A DNA stretch of 64,000 nt from Cerasicoccus arenae (GCF_014651635.1 NZ_BMXG01000007.1:143960-207959); one strand, 5' to 3'; counted from the stretch's first letter, positions 1 through 9,631 are shown. Numbers and translations are program-made. The notes: a model not told the origin generated them from the letters alone.

Positions 1-629
1 AAGACGCCAAGTTGAATGAATGGGCGCTTGCCCCAGAAGTCGTGAACCTCGTCGAGCCACTACTAGGGCCGGACATTCTTCTGTTTTCCACTCACTTCAT
101 CTGCAAACCGCAGGGTGATGGCCGCCGCGTGCCTTGGCATGAAGACAGCGCCTATTGGCGAAAGATGATGAGCCCCATGGAAGTCGCCACGGTCTGGCTC
201 GCGCTGGACCCTTCAACGCGAGCCAATGGCTGCATGTACGTGATCCCAAAATCGCACAACACAGGCAAAAAGGGCTTCTCAGACTACGAGGGCGTTGACG
301 AGAATGTCAGCGTTTTTAGCACCGAGATCATCCCCTCTCAGCGTAAGGACGAGCTCGCCGTGCCATGTGAGTTGCAGCCTAATCATTGCTCTCTCCACGA
401 TGCGCGGACTCAACACGGCAGCCCGCCTAATACCTCAAACCAACGTCGTTGTGGCTGGACGATCCGCTTCATCCCAGCCCATGTCCAACTCCACCCAGAT
501 TTCTTAGACATACATTTGCTCTATCAGGCAAGGGGCCAAAATCTCCTCAATCAGAACCTCGCCGACCCAACCGTCTCCTACCCGCAAATCATGGAAAACC
601 GCCGCGCTAGTAAGTTCAGCGTGCATTAG
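1..629 (+). CDS. Phytanoyl-CoA dioxygenase (PhyH) family protein, 3' part
   Basis: The reading frame is open from the left window edge, so the N-terminus lies outside; the first in-frame TTG at 12 is not a credible start. The visible ~208 residues show the double-stranded beta-helix signatures of Fe(II)/2-oxoglutarate oxygenases of the PhyH family: an H-x-D pair in VPWHEDSAYW, the segment CMYVIPKSHNTG, and a distal His (ARTQHGSPPNTS) followed by an Arg in the WTIRFIP strand that would bind 2-oxoglutarate. Such enzymes hydroxylate small molecules or lipids; the substrate cannot be read from the sequence. It is followed by its own hairpin terminator, so it is probably not co-transcribed with the next gene. 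Confidence 0.85.
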   Translation, partial: DAKLNEWALAPEVVNLVEPLLGPDILLFSTHFICKPQGDGRRVPWHEDSAYWRKMMSPMEVATVWLALDPSTRANGCMYVIPKSHNTGKKGFSDYEGVDENVSVFSTEIIPSQRKDELAVPCELQPNHCSLHDARTQHGSPPNTSNQRRCGWTIRFIPAHVQLHPDFLDIHLLYQARGQNLLNQNLADPTVSYPQIMENRRASKFSVH

Positions 630-665
630 TCAGTAAGTGGTTCCAGACATCTCCTGCACAAAAAC

Positions 666-707
666 TTTAGGGCCTGCGTATTACATACTTTAGGCCCTAA
701 ATTTTTC
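666..707 (+). terminator. Rho-independent terminator after the PhyH gene
   Basis: Ten perfectly paired bases (666-675 with 692-701, TTTAGGGCCT/AGGCCCTAAA) enclose a 16-base loop and run into a T-rich tail. It lies 37 bases past the stop codon of the dioxygenase gene on the same strand. Confidence 0.7.
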
Positions 708-787
708 ATTGCAGGTCATCGTGGAAATTAGTAATAAAGCTACGGAATCATTTCCCCGCGCTCACTGTATAATCTCACCCCTGCGAT

Positions 788-2848
788 ATGCCCCACATCG
801 ACAATACGCTTAGATCAATAATCAAACGACCGATTAATTGTTTAGTTCTGTTTGTTACCTGTTGCTTAAACGTGAGCGTCTGGGCGGAAAAACCAGCTGA
901 AAGCGTACGGATTGACGCTATCTTAGAAGCGCATTGGAAGGAAAAAGGCGTGCAGGGTGAGGCCATCGTCGATGATCAGATTTTCCTGCGCCGGACTTAC
1001 CTGACTGTCGCCGGGAGGATTCCATCTTATGAAGAAGCTCAGACTTGGCTGGCCAGTCAGGACGTCGACAAACGAAATAAACTAATTGAACAATTAATTG
1101 AATCCGAAGGCTTTGTTAACCAACAGTTTAATCTCTGGGCTGATGCATTACGCATTCGCACAACCGGGCGAGACGGCGATGTAAGTGGCGGCAAATACTT
1201 CGTTCCTTGGCTAAAGAATCAGCTACGTGCCAACACCCCCTATAATGTTTGGGTCCGCGAAATTCTGGCCGCTGAAGGTGCCCCTTGGGACAACCCTGCG
1301 AGCTCCTATTACCTCCGTGACGTTGGCATGCCATTGGACAACATGGCGATTACCATGCAGGTCTTCCTCGGCACACAAATGCAATGCGCACAGTGCCATG
1401 ACCACCCAACTGATGTCTGGACGAGGCGTGATTTTTACGAAATGGCCGCCTTCCGATACGCAGTCAATACACGTCGAAATTACGGCCAGATGGAGCCCTT
1501 GCAACCACTACTCAAGGAGCTGCAGGAGCGAAAGCTCGATGGACTTTCCGACAAAGAAAAAAAGAAGATGAACGCAGATAAGCTGCTCAACCCAGCAGGG
1601 CGCGACCTTTTCCGAAGCATGCGCTGGCAGACCACCCGCAATGACCGCAAGCTCAAGTTTCCCGACGACTATCAGTACGAGGACGTTCCGGCCAAAAGCG
1701 TCGTGGACCCACACACAATTTTTGGCGAATCACCCGATGTAAAGAAGCTCAAGGCAGATGATCGTGCGGAATTTTATGCAAATTGGATCACCTCGACCGA
1801 AAATCCACGCTTTACCGTAGTTATTGCCAACCGAGTCTGGAAATCTGTCATGGGACGCGGCGCACTGGAACCCATTGATGACATCCGTGGCGACTCGCAA
1901 TCCGAAGTCCCCGGTCTCTCTGAAGAGCTGACCGCGATCATGCATCAGGTCAATTATGACCTTAAAGCCTATTACCGCATTTTGCTGGAGACCGATTACT
2001 TTCAACGCAGCGCTGTAGTCTTTGATTCAGAAAATCCTGATAGTTATCACTTTACAGGTCCGACGCTCCGACGCTTGAGCGCAGAACAGCTCTGGGATTC
2101 TTATGTCGTGCTCCTCAAACCCGACATTGATAATCGCCCAGAAAATTATCAGGACCCGCTCCCCCCCCCCCCCGGCCCCGTCCAACTGCTCAGCACATTC
2201 ACACCGGAACAGATGGCTGACTATCTAGACAGCGCCGAAAAAGCCTGGAAAGAACGGCAGGACGCAAGGACCGCTTTTTACCGTGTTCGCTCAGATCCCG
2301 AAAAGGCCGACACTGAGGAATATAAAGAGCTTAAGCAAACTCATCAGGCTGCTGAAAAGAAGTGGCGCTCCTACTCCAATGTCAGCGATGCCATGATGAT
2401 GATGGGGGAGGCAGAGGAACAAGACGCCACTGAGGATCAGAAAAAGAAAGGCAAAAAGCCCCAATGGTGGGAGCGTAATTTAGCCCGGGCCGCTGATCTG
2501 AATTCGCCGGAAAATGTCGATCATTGGTTACGTGTTTTTGGCCAATCTGACCGCGACATAGTCGACAATGCTGACGAAACATCTACTGTCAATCAGGCAC
2601 TGCTGCTGCTCAATTCCGGGGAGACCAATAGCATACTCACGGAAAAATCCGACCCGGTCAAACGGGCAAAAGAAGCCAAGGACCCAATAAAAGCCTTGGA
2701 GGCGCTGACGATTGGCTTCCTCACGCGACAGCCCAGTGAACAGGAGAAAGCCTACTTGCTCGCACAATGGGAAACGAATCCGAAACTCGCCCGGGAACGT
2801 ATGGCGTGGGCCATGGTCAACACACAAGAATTTCTCTTTCTACAATAG
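788..2848 (+). CDS. DUF1549/DUF1553 domain protein with heme-type CxxCH motif
   Basis: A 686-residue exported protein: an N-terminal hydrophobic segment (about residues 15-33, ending VSVWA) looks like a signal peptide. The body matches the DUF1549-DUF1553 architecture known from Planctomycetes and Verrucomicrobia: IFLRRTYLTVAGRIPSYEEA near the N-terminus, a CAQCHDHP heme-like motif around residue 198, and TVVIANRVW and LRRLSAEQLWDS in the C-terminal half. These proteins are usually encoded next to a DUF1501 protein, as here, and are thought to act in the periplasm in polymer or sulfated-sugar metabolism; the reaction is not established. A 13-base C run inside the gene encodes a proline stretch. 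The start ATG has no obvious Shine-Dalgarno sequence. Confidence 0.85.
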   Translation: MPHIDNTLRSIIKRPINCLVLFVTCCLNVSVWAEKPAESVRIDAILEAHWKEKGVQGEAIVDDQIFLRRTYLTVAGRIPSYEEAQTWLASQDVDKRNKLIEQLIESEGFVNQQFNLWADALRIRTTGRDGDVSGGKYFVPWLKNQLRANTPYNVWVREILAAEGAPWDNPASSYYLRDVGMPLDNMAITMQVFLGTQMQCAQCHDHPTDVWTRRDFYEMAAFRYAVNTRRNYGQMEPLQPLLKELQERKLDGLSDKEKKKMNADKLLNPAGRDLFRSMRWQTTRNDRKLKFPDDYQYEDVPAKSVVDPHTIFGESPDVKKLKADDRAEFYANWITSTENPRFTVVIANRVWKSVMGRGALEPIDDIRGDSQSEVPGLSEELTAIMHQVNYDLKAYYRILLETDYFQRSAVVFDSENPDSYHFTGPTLRRLSAEQLWDSYVVLLKPDIDNRPENYQDPLPPPPGPVQLLSTFTPEQMADYLDSAEKAWKERQDARTAFYRVRSDPEKADTEEYKELKQTHQAAEKKWRSYSNVSDAMMMMGEAEEQDATEDQKKKGKKPQWWERNLARAADLNSPENVDHWLRVFGQSDRDIVDNADETSTVNQALLLLNSGETNSILTEKSDPVKRAKEAKDPIKALEALTIGFLTRQPSEQEKAYLLAQWETNPKLARERMAWAMVNTQEFLFLQ
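2161..2173 (+). repeat. 13-base poly-C tract inside the DUF1549/1553 gene
   Basis: Thirteen uninterrupted C residues encode the Pro run in DPLPPPPGP. It is the longest of at least twelve G/C homopolymers of 8 or more bases in the window. Such a tract is a slippage-prone site; a one-base change would truncate the protein. Confidence 0.85.
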
Positions 2849-2856
2849 CCCCCCCC

Positions 2857-4152
2857 ATGGACGAAGACCTGAACAAACTTGACGATCTTTCCCGGCGAAA
2901 ATTCCTCCACTACACCGCGCGTACGCTGCTTGGCGTGGGGCTTGCGTCAATGTCCAGTAGCCCACTTTGGGCTAATGCCACAGCAGCACGCCTCTCGCGC
3001 CCCCTTGCCCGCAACGTGATTTACATTTACCTCGCGGGGGGCATGAGCCACCTCGACACATTCGATCCCAAGCCCAACACGAAGGCAGAATATGGTCCGG
3101 TTGGAGTCATCCCGACCAACATTGATGGCATTCAGGTCAGCGAGTGGCTTCCTGGGTTAGCCAAGCGAATGAATCACCTTGCGCTAATTCGCTCGATGAC
3201 TTCCACCCAAGGTGCCCATGAATCCGGCACGTATTTCATGCGGACCAGCTATGCACCGCGCGGCACTATCCAGCACCCGGGCTTAGGGGCTTGGCTCATG
3301 AGCATGTCGGGCAAGACCAACACGACCCTGCCCGGCAACGTACGCATCGGCGGCAGTGGGCAAACGCCAGGCCGGGAAGGTTTTTTGGAAAAGCGCTATG
3401 CTCCGCTCTTTATTGGTAATCCCGACAAGGGCCTGCGCCATGTCAAACTGCACAAGAACGTCGACGAAACCGAACTACAGGAGCGCCTTGCCTTGGCCCA
3501 AATGATGGACATGGGCTTCCACCAAAAATATTCCAGCAAGGAAGTCGCATCTTACGGAGACATTTACGAAGAAGCCATTAAGCTGATGACCAGCGAGGAC
3601 CTTGACGCATTTAATCTGAGAAAAGAGCCCGACCACGTGCGCGAGCGCTACGGCAACTCCAGTTTCGGAAAAGGCTGTTTACTCGCCCGTCGCCTCGTGG
3701 AAAACGGCGTGCGCTACGTCGAGGTCAACAAGGGCGGTTGGGACACTCATAACGACAACCACAAGCAAGTCGAAATCCTCTCTTACGAAATTGATCAAGT
3801 GCTCTCCGCATTGATTGACGACCTGTATTGGCGCGGATTACTCGACGAAACGCTGATTGTTGTCGCCACTGAATTTGGCCGTAGCCCAAGCATCAACCGT
3901 AATCAAGGGCGCGACCACCATCCACGCGCCTTTAGCTGTATGCTAGCCGGAGGCGGTATTAACGGCGGGCAAGTCTTTGGTGCCACCGACGAGCACGGCG
4001 GTGAAGTGGCCGAAAAGGCCGTCACGATTCCTGATTTCAACGCCACCATCGCCTACTCCCTCGGCCTGCCAACGGATCAGCCGGTGATGACGCCTAGCGG
4101 GCGCCCCATGACGGTTGCTGACAAGGGCGAACCACTCCGCATGTTGTTTTAA
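2857..4152 (+). CDS. DUF1501 domain protein, Tat-exported
   Basis: I use the ATG at 2857 (431 residues) rather than the upstream in-frame ATG at 2767, because residues 1-40 from 2857 form a twin-arginine signal (LSRRKFLHYTA then a hydrophobic stretch ending LWANA) and the upstream extension overlaps the preceding gene. The mature part is a DUF1501 protein of the alkaline-phosphatase/sulfatase-like fold: YLAGGMSHLDTFDPKP near the start, GGWDTHNDN, and VVATEFGRSP and GRDHHPRAFSCMLAGGGI toward the C-terminus, with the His/Asp positions expected for metal binding. It starts 8 bases after the DUF1549 gene, and those 8 bases are all C, so there is no Shine-Dalgarno site; translation is probably coupled to the upstream gene. 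Exact function unknown. Confidence 0.88.
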   Translation: MDEDLNKLDDLSRRKFLHYTARTLLGVGLASMSSSPLWANATAARLSRPLARNVIYIYLAGGMSHLDTFDPKPNTKAEYGPVGVIPTNIDGIQVSEWLPGLAKRMNHLALIRSMTSTQGAHESGTYFMRTSYAPRGTIQHPGLGAWLMSMSGKTNTTLPGNVRIGGSGQTPGREGFLEKRYAPLFIGNPDKGLRHVKLHKNVDETELQERLALAQMMDMGFHQKYSSKEVASYGDIYEEAIKLMTSEDLDAFNLRKEPDHVRERYGNSSFGKGCLLARRLVENGVRYVEVNKGGWDTHNDNHKQVEILSYEIDQVLSALIDDLYWRGLLDETLIVVATEFGRSPSINRNQGRDHHPRAFSCMLAGGGINGGQVFGATDEHGGEVAEKAVTIPDFNATIAYSLGLPTDQPVMTPSGRPMTVADKGEPLRMLF

Positions 4153-4155
4153 CAG

Positions 4156-5499
4156 ATGATCGACTGGCATTCCCTCGGGGCGCTGCACCTCGTTCTGTTG
4201 CATGTGCCCATTGGCCTCTTCGTTGGCGTGTTGGCGCTGGAGCTCGCTTTGTCGCGTGAGAAGCATCAGGAGGCGCATGACGATGCCATCGGCATACTAC
4301 TACCGCTTTGTCTGCTGACCTCGATTCTAACTGTGCGCTTCGGCTATGCCCTTGGAGAAACCGACTACGATTGGGACGCCATTGCCGATCATCGAAATGC
4401 AGGATACGTTTTTCTCGGCGCGCTGACGCTTGCCTTGTTTTCATTCTGGTGGTCACGTTGGCGGCCAAATATGTGGAGCGGTGGCGTCTACGCCATCAGC
4501 CTCGTGGCCTCACTGATTGCATTGATCCTCACTGGGCATTTTGGCGGTGTCATTACCCATGGTGAAGACGCGCTAACCGATGCCTTGCCTGAGTTCATGA
4601 AAACCAAGCCCAGCGCAACAACGGGGGGGGGCGATACGCCAGATGGCGTTGTTTCCGGGAGTGAGCCAGCCAATCCCTACATGGACGAAGCTTACGCCAT
4701 TTTGGAGAAGTCATGCATCGAGTGCCACGGCCTCGATAAGCGTAAAGGCGGCTACCGGCTCGATGTCCCACGACTCGCGCGAGTAGGCGGAGAAAGCAAC
4801 AAGCCAGGCATCGTCTCGGGCGAGCCCGATGCCAGTGAGCTCATCCATCGCATCATGCTTCCACGCGATGCCGAGGGCGCAATGCCCCCCAACAAGAAAC
4901 CCGCCCTGCCCTCAGAACAAATCGATATGCTCCGTCTTTGGATCGAGACTGGCGCACCATTTCCTGGGGAGGAAAACAAAGCAGAAGCCAAGCTAGACCC
5001 CGAGATCGTGAAACAACTAGAAGCCTTGCGCGAACTTGGTTGGGCTACAGATTTCACGCCTTGGAGCAGTAGCAAAGTCCTTGTTAATCTCAGCCAAGCA
5101 GAGCTGCCAGACTGGAAACTTTGCCACGCCAAGCTGTTGCCGCTCTCGTCTAAATTGGTTTGGCTCAACGCTGCCAATCAGGTGTGGCCACCTGAGTTTT
5201 ACACCGATTTAAAGGACTTCCCGCAGCTTCAGCGGTTACACCTTGAACATAGTAACGTGACAGATGCAGACCTTGTTCAGCTGGCATCGTTCAAGCAGTT
5301 AAATTACCTGAATCTCGCCTCGACCAAAGTGACACTAAGCGGACTGAAGACAGCATTAACACTGCCAGCACTCACTGAGCTTTTTATCCACAACCTAGAC
5401 CTCAAGCCCAAGGACTTGAAACAGATTCGCGTCGAGCACCCCAACGTGGCGATTATCGGCCAGTCCACTCAAGAAGTGAACAAGCCTAAGGAAAAATAA
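4156..5499 (+). CDS. Membrane-anchored cytochrome c (planctomycete type) with C-terminal leucine-rich repeats
   Basis: A 447-residue protein starting 3 bases after the DUF1501 stop. About four membrane segments (residues ~10-32, 45-68, 80-98, 105-130) are followed by a planctomycete-type cytochrome c domain with one heme motif (SCIECHGLDKRKGGYRLD, near residue 186) and LPRDAEGAMPPNKKPALP. Residues ~350-430 are leucine-rich repeats (LQRLHLEHSNVTDADL, LNYLNLASTKVT). The TM/cytochrome/LRR order is known from Verrucomicrobia and Planctomycetes membrane proteins. With the two upstream genes it probably forms one operon, perhaps an envelope redox/hydrolysis complex; that role is inferred. A 9-base G run (4623-4631) lies in the linker before the cytochrome domain. 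Confidence 0.8.
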   Translation: MIDWHSLGALHLVLLHVPIGLFVGVLALELALSREKHQEAHDDAIGILLPLCLLTSILTVRFGYALGETDYDWDAIADHRNAGYVFLGALTLALFSFWWSRWRPNMWSGGVYAISLVASLIALILTGHFGGVITHGEDALTDALPEFMKTKPSATTGGGDTPDGVVSGSEPANPYMDEAYAILEKSCIECHGLDKRKGGYRLDVPRLARVGGESNKPGIVSGEPDASELIHRIMLPRDAEGAMPPNKKPALPSEQIDMLRLWIETGAPFPGEENKAEAKLDPEIVKQLEALRELGWATDFTPWSSSKVLVNLSQAELPDWKLCHAKLLPLSSKLVWLNAANQVWPPEFYTDLKDFPQLQRLHLEHSNVTDADLVQLASFKQLNYLNLASTKVTLSGLKTALTLPALTELFIHNLDLKPKDLKQIRVEHPNVAIIGQSTQEVNKPKEK

Positions 5500-5532
5500 A
5501 CGCCAACGCTGGAGGGCCAAACAAAGTCAGGA

Positions 5533-6765
5533 TTAGTGACCGGCTTCGAGCTTCTTACCCTTGGGCTGGCCAATGGCCGCGAGGAGTTCCTCGAACCAAG
5601 GTTGGTCAATGTCGAATGACTTGCCGCCCTTAATACGCTCAAATTCGATTGCTCGTAAAACACCTCGCTGGTCTTCATCGTGGCCGATGACGCCGCTTTC
5701 GCCCTCATGAGCGCATTGCACAGCAAGGTCGGTGCAGCTCTTGATCAAGCGCAGATCGTCGATGTTCGAGGGGGCAGCGCGTGAGAAATAACCGCTCTTC
5801 TGCACCATGTTTTTCTCGGCGTCGAGTGCCTCAGCGAATTTACTGCCAAAATATTTGCCTGGGTTTACCGCATCGAGCTTTACGTGACCAAAGGCGTCGC
5901 GAGGCACTTCTTCGCCACGAGCTTCCATCTGCTTGACGATCGACTCCAAGCCAGCGCCTTCACTGACAAAGATGTTCACACAGTCAACTTCGTCCATGAT
6001 AGCTTTGAGGCGAACAGCTTCGGCCTCCAAGTCAATTTCCATCTCTGGAATGTAGATCGCGTGCACGTCGAGGCGTTTTTCGGTCAGGCCGAGACCTGGT
6101 GCAAATTCGCGGTCGCCGAGGATTTTTTCCCGATAATAACGCGCCGTGGCGGCGGTCAGCCAACCGCAACTGCGGCCCATGACTTCATGAACGATCAGCA
6201 TACGTGGGTTGGCGCTGTGCTCGCCCACGATATTGCGGAAATATTTGGCACCCTCCTCGGCGGCGGTCCAGGCACCCAACGTCTGCACGATCGGGAACAC
6301 GTCGTTGTCGATCGTCTTGGGCAGGCCGATCACTTGCAGCTCATAGTCGTTTTCGTGAAGGAATTTCGCCAAATCGGCGGCGGCGGTGTTGGTATCATCA
6401 CCACCAATCGTGTGCAGAACTTCCACGCCGTCCTTAACGAGTTGATCAGCGGCTACCTTTTGAGGATTTTCGCCTTCTTTCACTAGGCCACGCTTCACGC
6501 AATCCTTAACGTTGGTCAGCTTCACGCGGCTGTTACCAATGGGGCTACCGCCGTGACGATGCAAGATGTGCGCCTGAGCGCGCATCTCTGGCGTGACCAC
6601 AATGCTTTCGCCAAGAAGGAGGCCCTTATAGCCGCCGACGTAGCAGATGATCTCCGTATCCGGCGCGATCTCGCTATAACGCTCGATCAAGCCGCCGATA
6701 GCGGACGATAAGCAGGGAGCCAAGCCCCCTGCAGTTAGGATTCCAACTTTTTTAGGTGCTGCCAT
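5533..6765 (-). CDS. pfp: Pyrophosphate-dependent 6-phosphofructokinase
   Basis: 410 residues from the ATG at 6765; a TTG at 6780 would add five residues and is less likely. It phosphorylates fructose 6-phosphate to the 1,6-bisphosphate in glycolysis. Family motifs are clear: the glycine-rich start KKVGILTAGGLAPCLSSAI, GGDDTN (the second Asp in GGDD is the hallmark of PPi rather than ATP as phosphate donor), PKTIDND, and MGRSCGWLTA for the sugar phosphate site. Length suits the short PPi-PFK group. It is convergent with the cytochrome gene, 33 bases away. Confidence 0.9.
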   Translation of the reverse strand: MAAPKKVGILTAGGLAPCLSSAIGGLIERYSEIAPDTEIICYVGGYKGLLLGESIVVTPEMRAQAHILHRHGGSPIGNSRVKLTNVKDCVKRGLVKEGENPQKVAADQLVKDGVEVLHTIGGDDTNTAAADLAKFLHENDYELQVIGLPKTIDNDVFPIVQTLGAWTAAEEGAKYFRNIVGEHSANPRMLIVHEVMGRSCGWLTAATARYYREKILGDREFAPGLGLTEKRLDVHAIYIPEMEIDLEAEAVRLKAIMDEVDCVNIFVSEGAGLESIVKQMEARGEEVPRDAFGHVKLDAVNPGKYFGSKFAEALDAEKNMVQKSGYFSRAAPSNIDDLRLIKSCTDLAVQCAHEGESGVIGHDEDQRGVLRAIEFERIKGGKSFDIDQPWFEELLAAIGQPKGKKLEAGH

Positions 6766-6826
6766 GGCCCAAATACTCAATCACCCCCGCCGAAAGTTGA
6801 AAGGAAAAAAACAACGCCCAAGTTGG

Positions 6827-7675
6827 TTAACGAACACGCCGAGGACGAAAGCCACTACGGTAGCGGCCCTCGTGCTTGAGCATAAAGACATCACGCCGCG
6901 GCCAAGCATAGCGAAAGATCACCAGAGCGAACATCAAGCTAAGAAACGCAGTCCAGGCACTTGCCAACCAAAGACCATGCACCAAGCCTGCAACGAGGAA
7001 GCTGGCCAAAACACTCAGCAAAGCTGCCAAAGGTAAAAACATGGCACCAGGTGACAGGTAACCTTCGGTTAAAAATCGCCCCAGATAATGTTGAACTGGC
7101 CAAATAATCAAAAATGCGGTCACGAACCAACCGAGGAAATTCTGTAGCGGCACATCGTAGTAGTAGTCACCATTACCACCCCACCAGATCCAGTATCCAC
7201 GTACAATCGTGGCCACAGGCTCAAGCGCTAAATCAATGGCAGTCGCCATAAATGCAACTGAAAATGCGACGAAACCGGAGCTAAGCATACGCTCGCGAGA
7301 CAGAACGGAAAAAAACAACAGCAATGGATAAAGCACCACCCACCAAGCCAGCGGAATTGCCCATGGCAAAACGCCTCCAATTGTTGGGCCGAACAGACCA
7401 GTGTAAGAATAATGACCAAAAGGATAGGTCGTCATCGCACCCAGCATTTCCACCACACCTGATAGAATAGCAATCCACAGAAAAATCGCGCCAGCCGCCC
7501 CCCAGCCGATCCTTCGCACTGCGTCCATGAAAATGACTGCCGCAGCCAACAACATGAACAGCAAATCCTCCCAGTGGCCAACTGGCGACTCATACGGAAT
7601 CGCTACTACGACTAGTCCCACGAGGAACCAGACCGCGTACCAGACCAGTATGATATGAAATAGGCGGCGAAACAT
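6827..7675 (-). CDS. CruF-like carotenoid biosynthesis membrane protein (DUF422)
   Basis: 282 residues from ATG 7675; a GTG at 7717 would add 14. The protein is hydrophobic with about seven or eight membrane segments and carries the features of the DUF422/CruF family: EMLGAMTTYPFGHYSYT, a Pro-Trp-rich segment WAIPLAWWVVLYP, DLALEPVA, and YYYDVPLQNFLGWF. Known members (CruF, bacterioruberin hydratases) add water across the terminal double bond of carotenoid ends. A lycopene-cyclase-like gene lies 5 kb downstream, so carotenoid synthesis is plausible here. It ends 62 bases before the start of the PFK gene on the same strand and might share its transcript. Confidence 0.75.
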   Translation of the reverse strand: MFRRLFHIILVWYAVWFLVGLVVVAIPYESPVGHWEDLLFMLLAAAVIFMDAVRRIGWGAAGAIFLWIAILSGVVEMLGAMTTYPFGHYSYTGLFGPTIGGVLPWAIPLAWWVVLYPLLLFFSVLSRERMLSSGFVAFSVAFMATAIDLALEPVATIVRGYWIWWGGNGDYYYDVPLQNFLGWFVTAFLIIWPVQHYLGRFLTEGYLSPGAMFLPLAALLSVLASFLVAGLVHGLWLASAWTAFLSLMFALVIFRYAWPRRDVFMLKHEGRYRSGFRPRRVR

Positions 7676-7905
7676 TGCCCGAAATCTGCACAGTAAACCT
7701 ACCCGCCGCAAGCTCACTTAAAGCGCAATTTTCCATTCCTCGACCCTTTTTCATGGCTCGCAAGCCAAAGGGTATGAATGAACAGCAGCACAGAGCAGAT
7801 ATTGCCATGCAATCATGGCCAAGTATAGCTTAGGAGCAAGACAACAAAGCATGTCCGCCACGGCTATTTTGAGCAGACATCCAGAAAGAAGGCAGCAGCC
7901 TTTTA

Positions 7906-8577
7906 TCAGGCGCTGATGGCGTCGAGCAGGTCTTCGCTATCGTACGAATGTAATTCAGTGGCGTGAGCGGCCCCAGTCATGTGTAGCATGAGCTTGATTG
8001 AGTTAACAACATCCTGCCCAGTAAAGCGTTGCATCCCCATGGTCTTGGTTACCTTGTGAGCAATCGTGTAGGGCTTGGCCCAGTGCCGCAGCCAGTATTC
8101 CTCAAGATAATGGGCTGAAATCTTCCCGCGCCCGATCATTTCTGGAGACATATCCTCGATTAAGTTACCATCCAGATCGATTGCATCAAAGGGAATCCCA
8201 TGATCCGGTAGATCATGGGTAATCGCGCGACGAATGAGATAATAGTGCGTGAATTGATTGCCCGAAAGGTCGAGACGGAAACGCTTGGCGCGGCGCACGA
8301 CATAATGAATTTCAGGAGGAAGGCTGGTGAGTTGTAGGTTAGAAAGATCAACCAAGAAGTTCGTGTAGCGTGTGCCATCTGTAATGACCTCCTGCAAACG
8401 ATATTTTGCAACGAGGTAGTCTCGCTGCCGTTCCTTGTCCCAAGAGGTGAATGCGTCAATTTCTAGTAAGTGGCACTCTGCCGAGGGCGTCTTCAGAATT
8501 TCGAGGATCAGTGATTTAGGTGCTTGAGCGAGATAGAGTAGTTCGTCAACGGATAGGTAGTGTCGTTTATGTTTCAT
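7906..8577 (-). CDS. Hypothetical protein with leucine-rich-like segment
   Basis: Not recognised. From ATG 8577 it has 223 residues; a GTG at 8643 would give 245. There is no signal peptide or membrane segment. Residues ~75-115 contain two leucine-rich-repeat-like strands (VDLSNLQLTSLPPEI, RFRLDLSGNQFTHYY) and a third at AIDLDGNLIEDMSPEM. The rest is mixed alpha/beta with many His and Tyr. It is a stand-alone gene, divergent from rph. Real coding is supported by length and by regular codon use; function cannot be inferred. Confidence 0.6.
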   Translation of the reverse strand: MKHKRHYLSVDELLYLAQAPKSLILEILKTPSAECHLLEIDAFTSWDKERQRDYLVAKYRLQEVITDGTRYTNFLVDLSNLQLTSLPPEIHYVVRRAKRFRLDLSGNQFTHYYLIRRAITHDLPDHGIPFDAIDLDGNLIEDMSPEMIGRGKISAHYLEEYWLRHWAKPYTIAHKVTKTMGMQRFTGQDVVNSIKLMLHMTGAAHATELHSYDSEDLLDAISA

Positions 8578-8885
8578 AGCGTAATAATCAGTATAATGGA
8601 TGTTAATTGTACGGGCGACTTTCAATTGCTGCAATGTAAACACCTTATCAGACTATCGCAAAAACACGAAGATTTAAGGCGCTGAAGAAATCGTAAAAAT
8701 TTTGCCGTTAGACGAACATTTCTCCCTAATAAAAGCCTTAGCCACTGGCAGAATTAAGGTTCTAATGAATCCCGTTTTAGCCTGCTCAAAAGCAAGGCCT
8801 TTAGCCCTTGTCCAAGGGCGCAAAGAATCAGCCAATCGCTTACTTTAACCTTTAACATTCGAGTTTTAAAGACTTACCTCCTTCC

Positions 8886-9617
8886 ATGTCTGAAAATATC
8901 CGCCTAGACGGTCGCACTTGTGATCAACTTCGTACCATAACATTTGAACCCGGTATCGCTCCGAATGCCACTGGGTCTGTACTCGTCAGTTTTGGCAATA
9001 CCCGTGTCATTTGCGGCGCGACGATTGAGAAGCGCGTCCCCGGCTGGATGAATGCGCAAGGTGTTGAAGGCGGCTGGATTACTGCAGAGTATTCAATGCT
9101 ACCATATTCCACACACGACCGTAAGCAGCGCGACAGTTCAAAAGGGCGCGTTGATGGCCGTACCGTTGAAATCCAACGCCTCATTGGTCGTTCCATGCGT
9201 GCAGCTCTTGATCTCAAGAAGATGCCCGGCATGACACTCTGGATCGATTGCGACGTCCTTCAAGCGGATGGCGGCACGCGCACGGCTTCGATAACCGGTG
9301 CCTCTGTCGCCGCTAAAATTGCCATCAATCGCCTCCTAGCCGATGGTGTACTCAAGCAAAATCCAATGGAAAAGTCTGTCGCCGCCGTCAGCGTCGGAGT
9401 GTGGCAAGGGCTGGAAGTGCTCGATTTGCCTTATGTAGAAGACCGTGACGCCGACGTTGATTTCAATGTGGTTATGACTAGCGAGGGCGAATTCGTTGAA
9501 GTACAAGGCACCGGCGAAGAAGCCACCTTTACCCACGCACAACTCGACCGTCTGCTGGCTCTAGCCAAAAAAGGTATTGGCGAAATTAGCACATTACAGT
9601 TGGCAGCATTAAGTTAG
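8886..9617 (+). CDS. rph: Ribonuclease PH
   Basis: A 243-residue phosphorolytic 3'-5' exoribonuclease that trims the 3' ends of tRNA precursors. The full family is visible: RLDGRTCDQLRTITFEPG at the N-terminus, GSVLVSFGNTRVICGAT, the loop GGWITAEYSMLPYSTHDRK with the catalytic-site basic residues, GRTVEIQRLIGRSMRA, the active-site DCDVLQADGGTRTASITG, and YVEDRDADVDFNVVM near the end. Length is normal. The 308-base upstream gap contains a short hairpin (GCCCTT/AAGGGC, about 8806-8821) but no confident promoter. Confidence 0.96.
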   Translation: MSENIRLDGRTCDQLRTITFEPGIAPNATGSVLVSFGNTRVICGATIEKRVPGWMNAQGVEGGWITAEYSMLPYSTHDRKQRDSSKGRVDGRTVEIQRLIGRSMRAALDLKKMPGMTLWIDCDVLQADGGTRTASITGASVAAKIAINRLLADGVLKQNPMEKSVAAVSVGVWQGLEVLDLPYVEDRDADVDFNVVMTSEGEFVEVQGTGEEATFTHAQLDRLLALAKKGIGEISTLQLAALS

Positions 9618-9631
9618 TCGCCCATTCCGTC

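Noticed and set aside
2767..2856. N-terminal extension of the DUF1501 protein
   Set aside because: It overlaps the upstream gene and would place the twin-arginine signal internally. The ATG at 2857 gives a standard signal.
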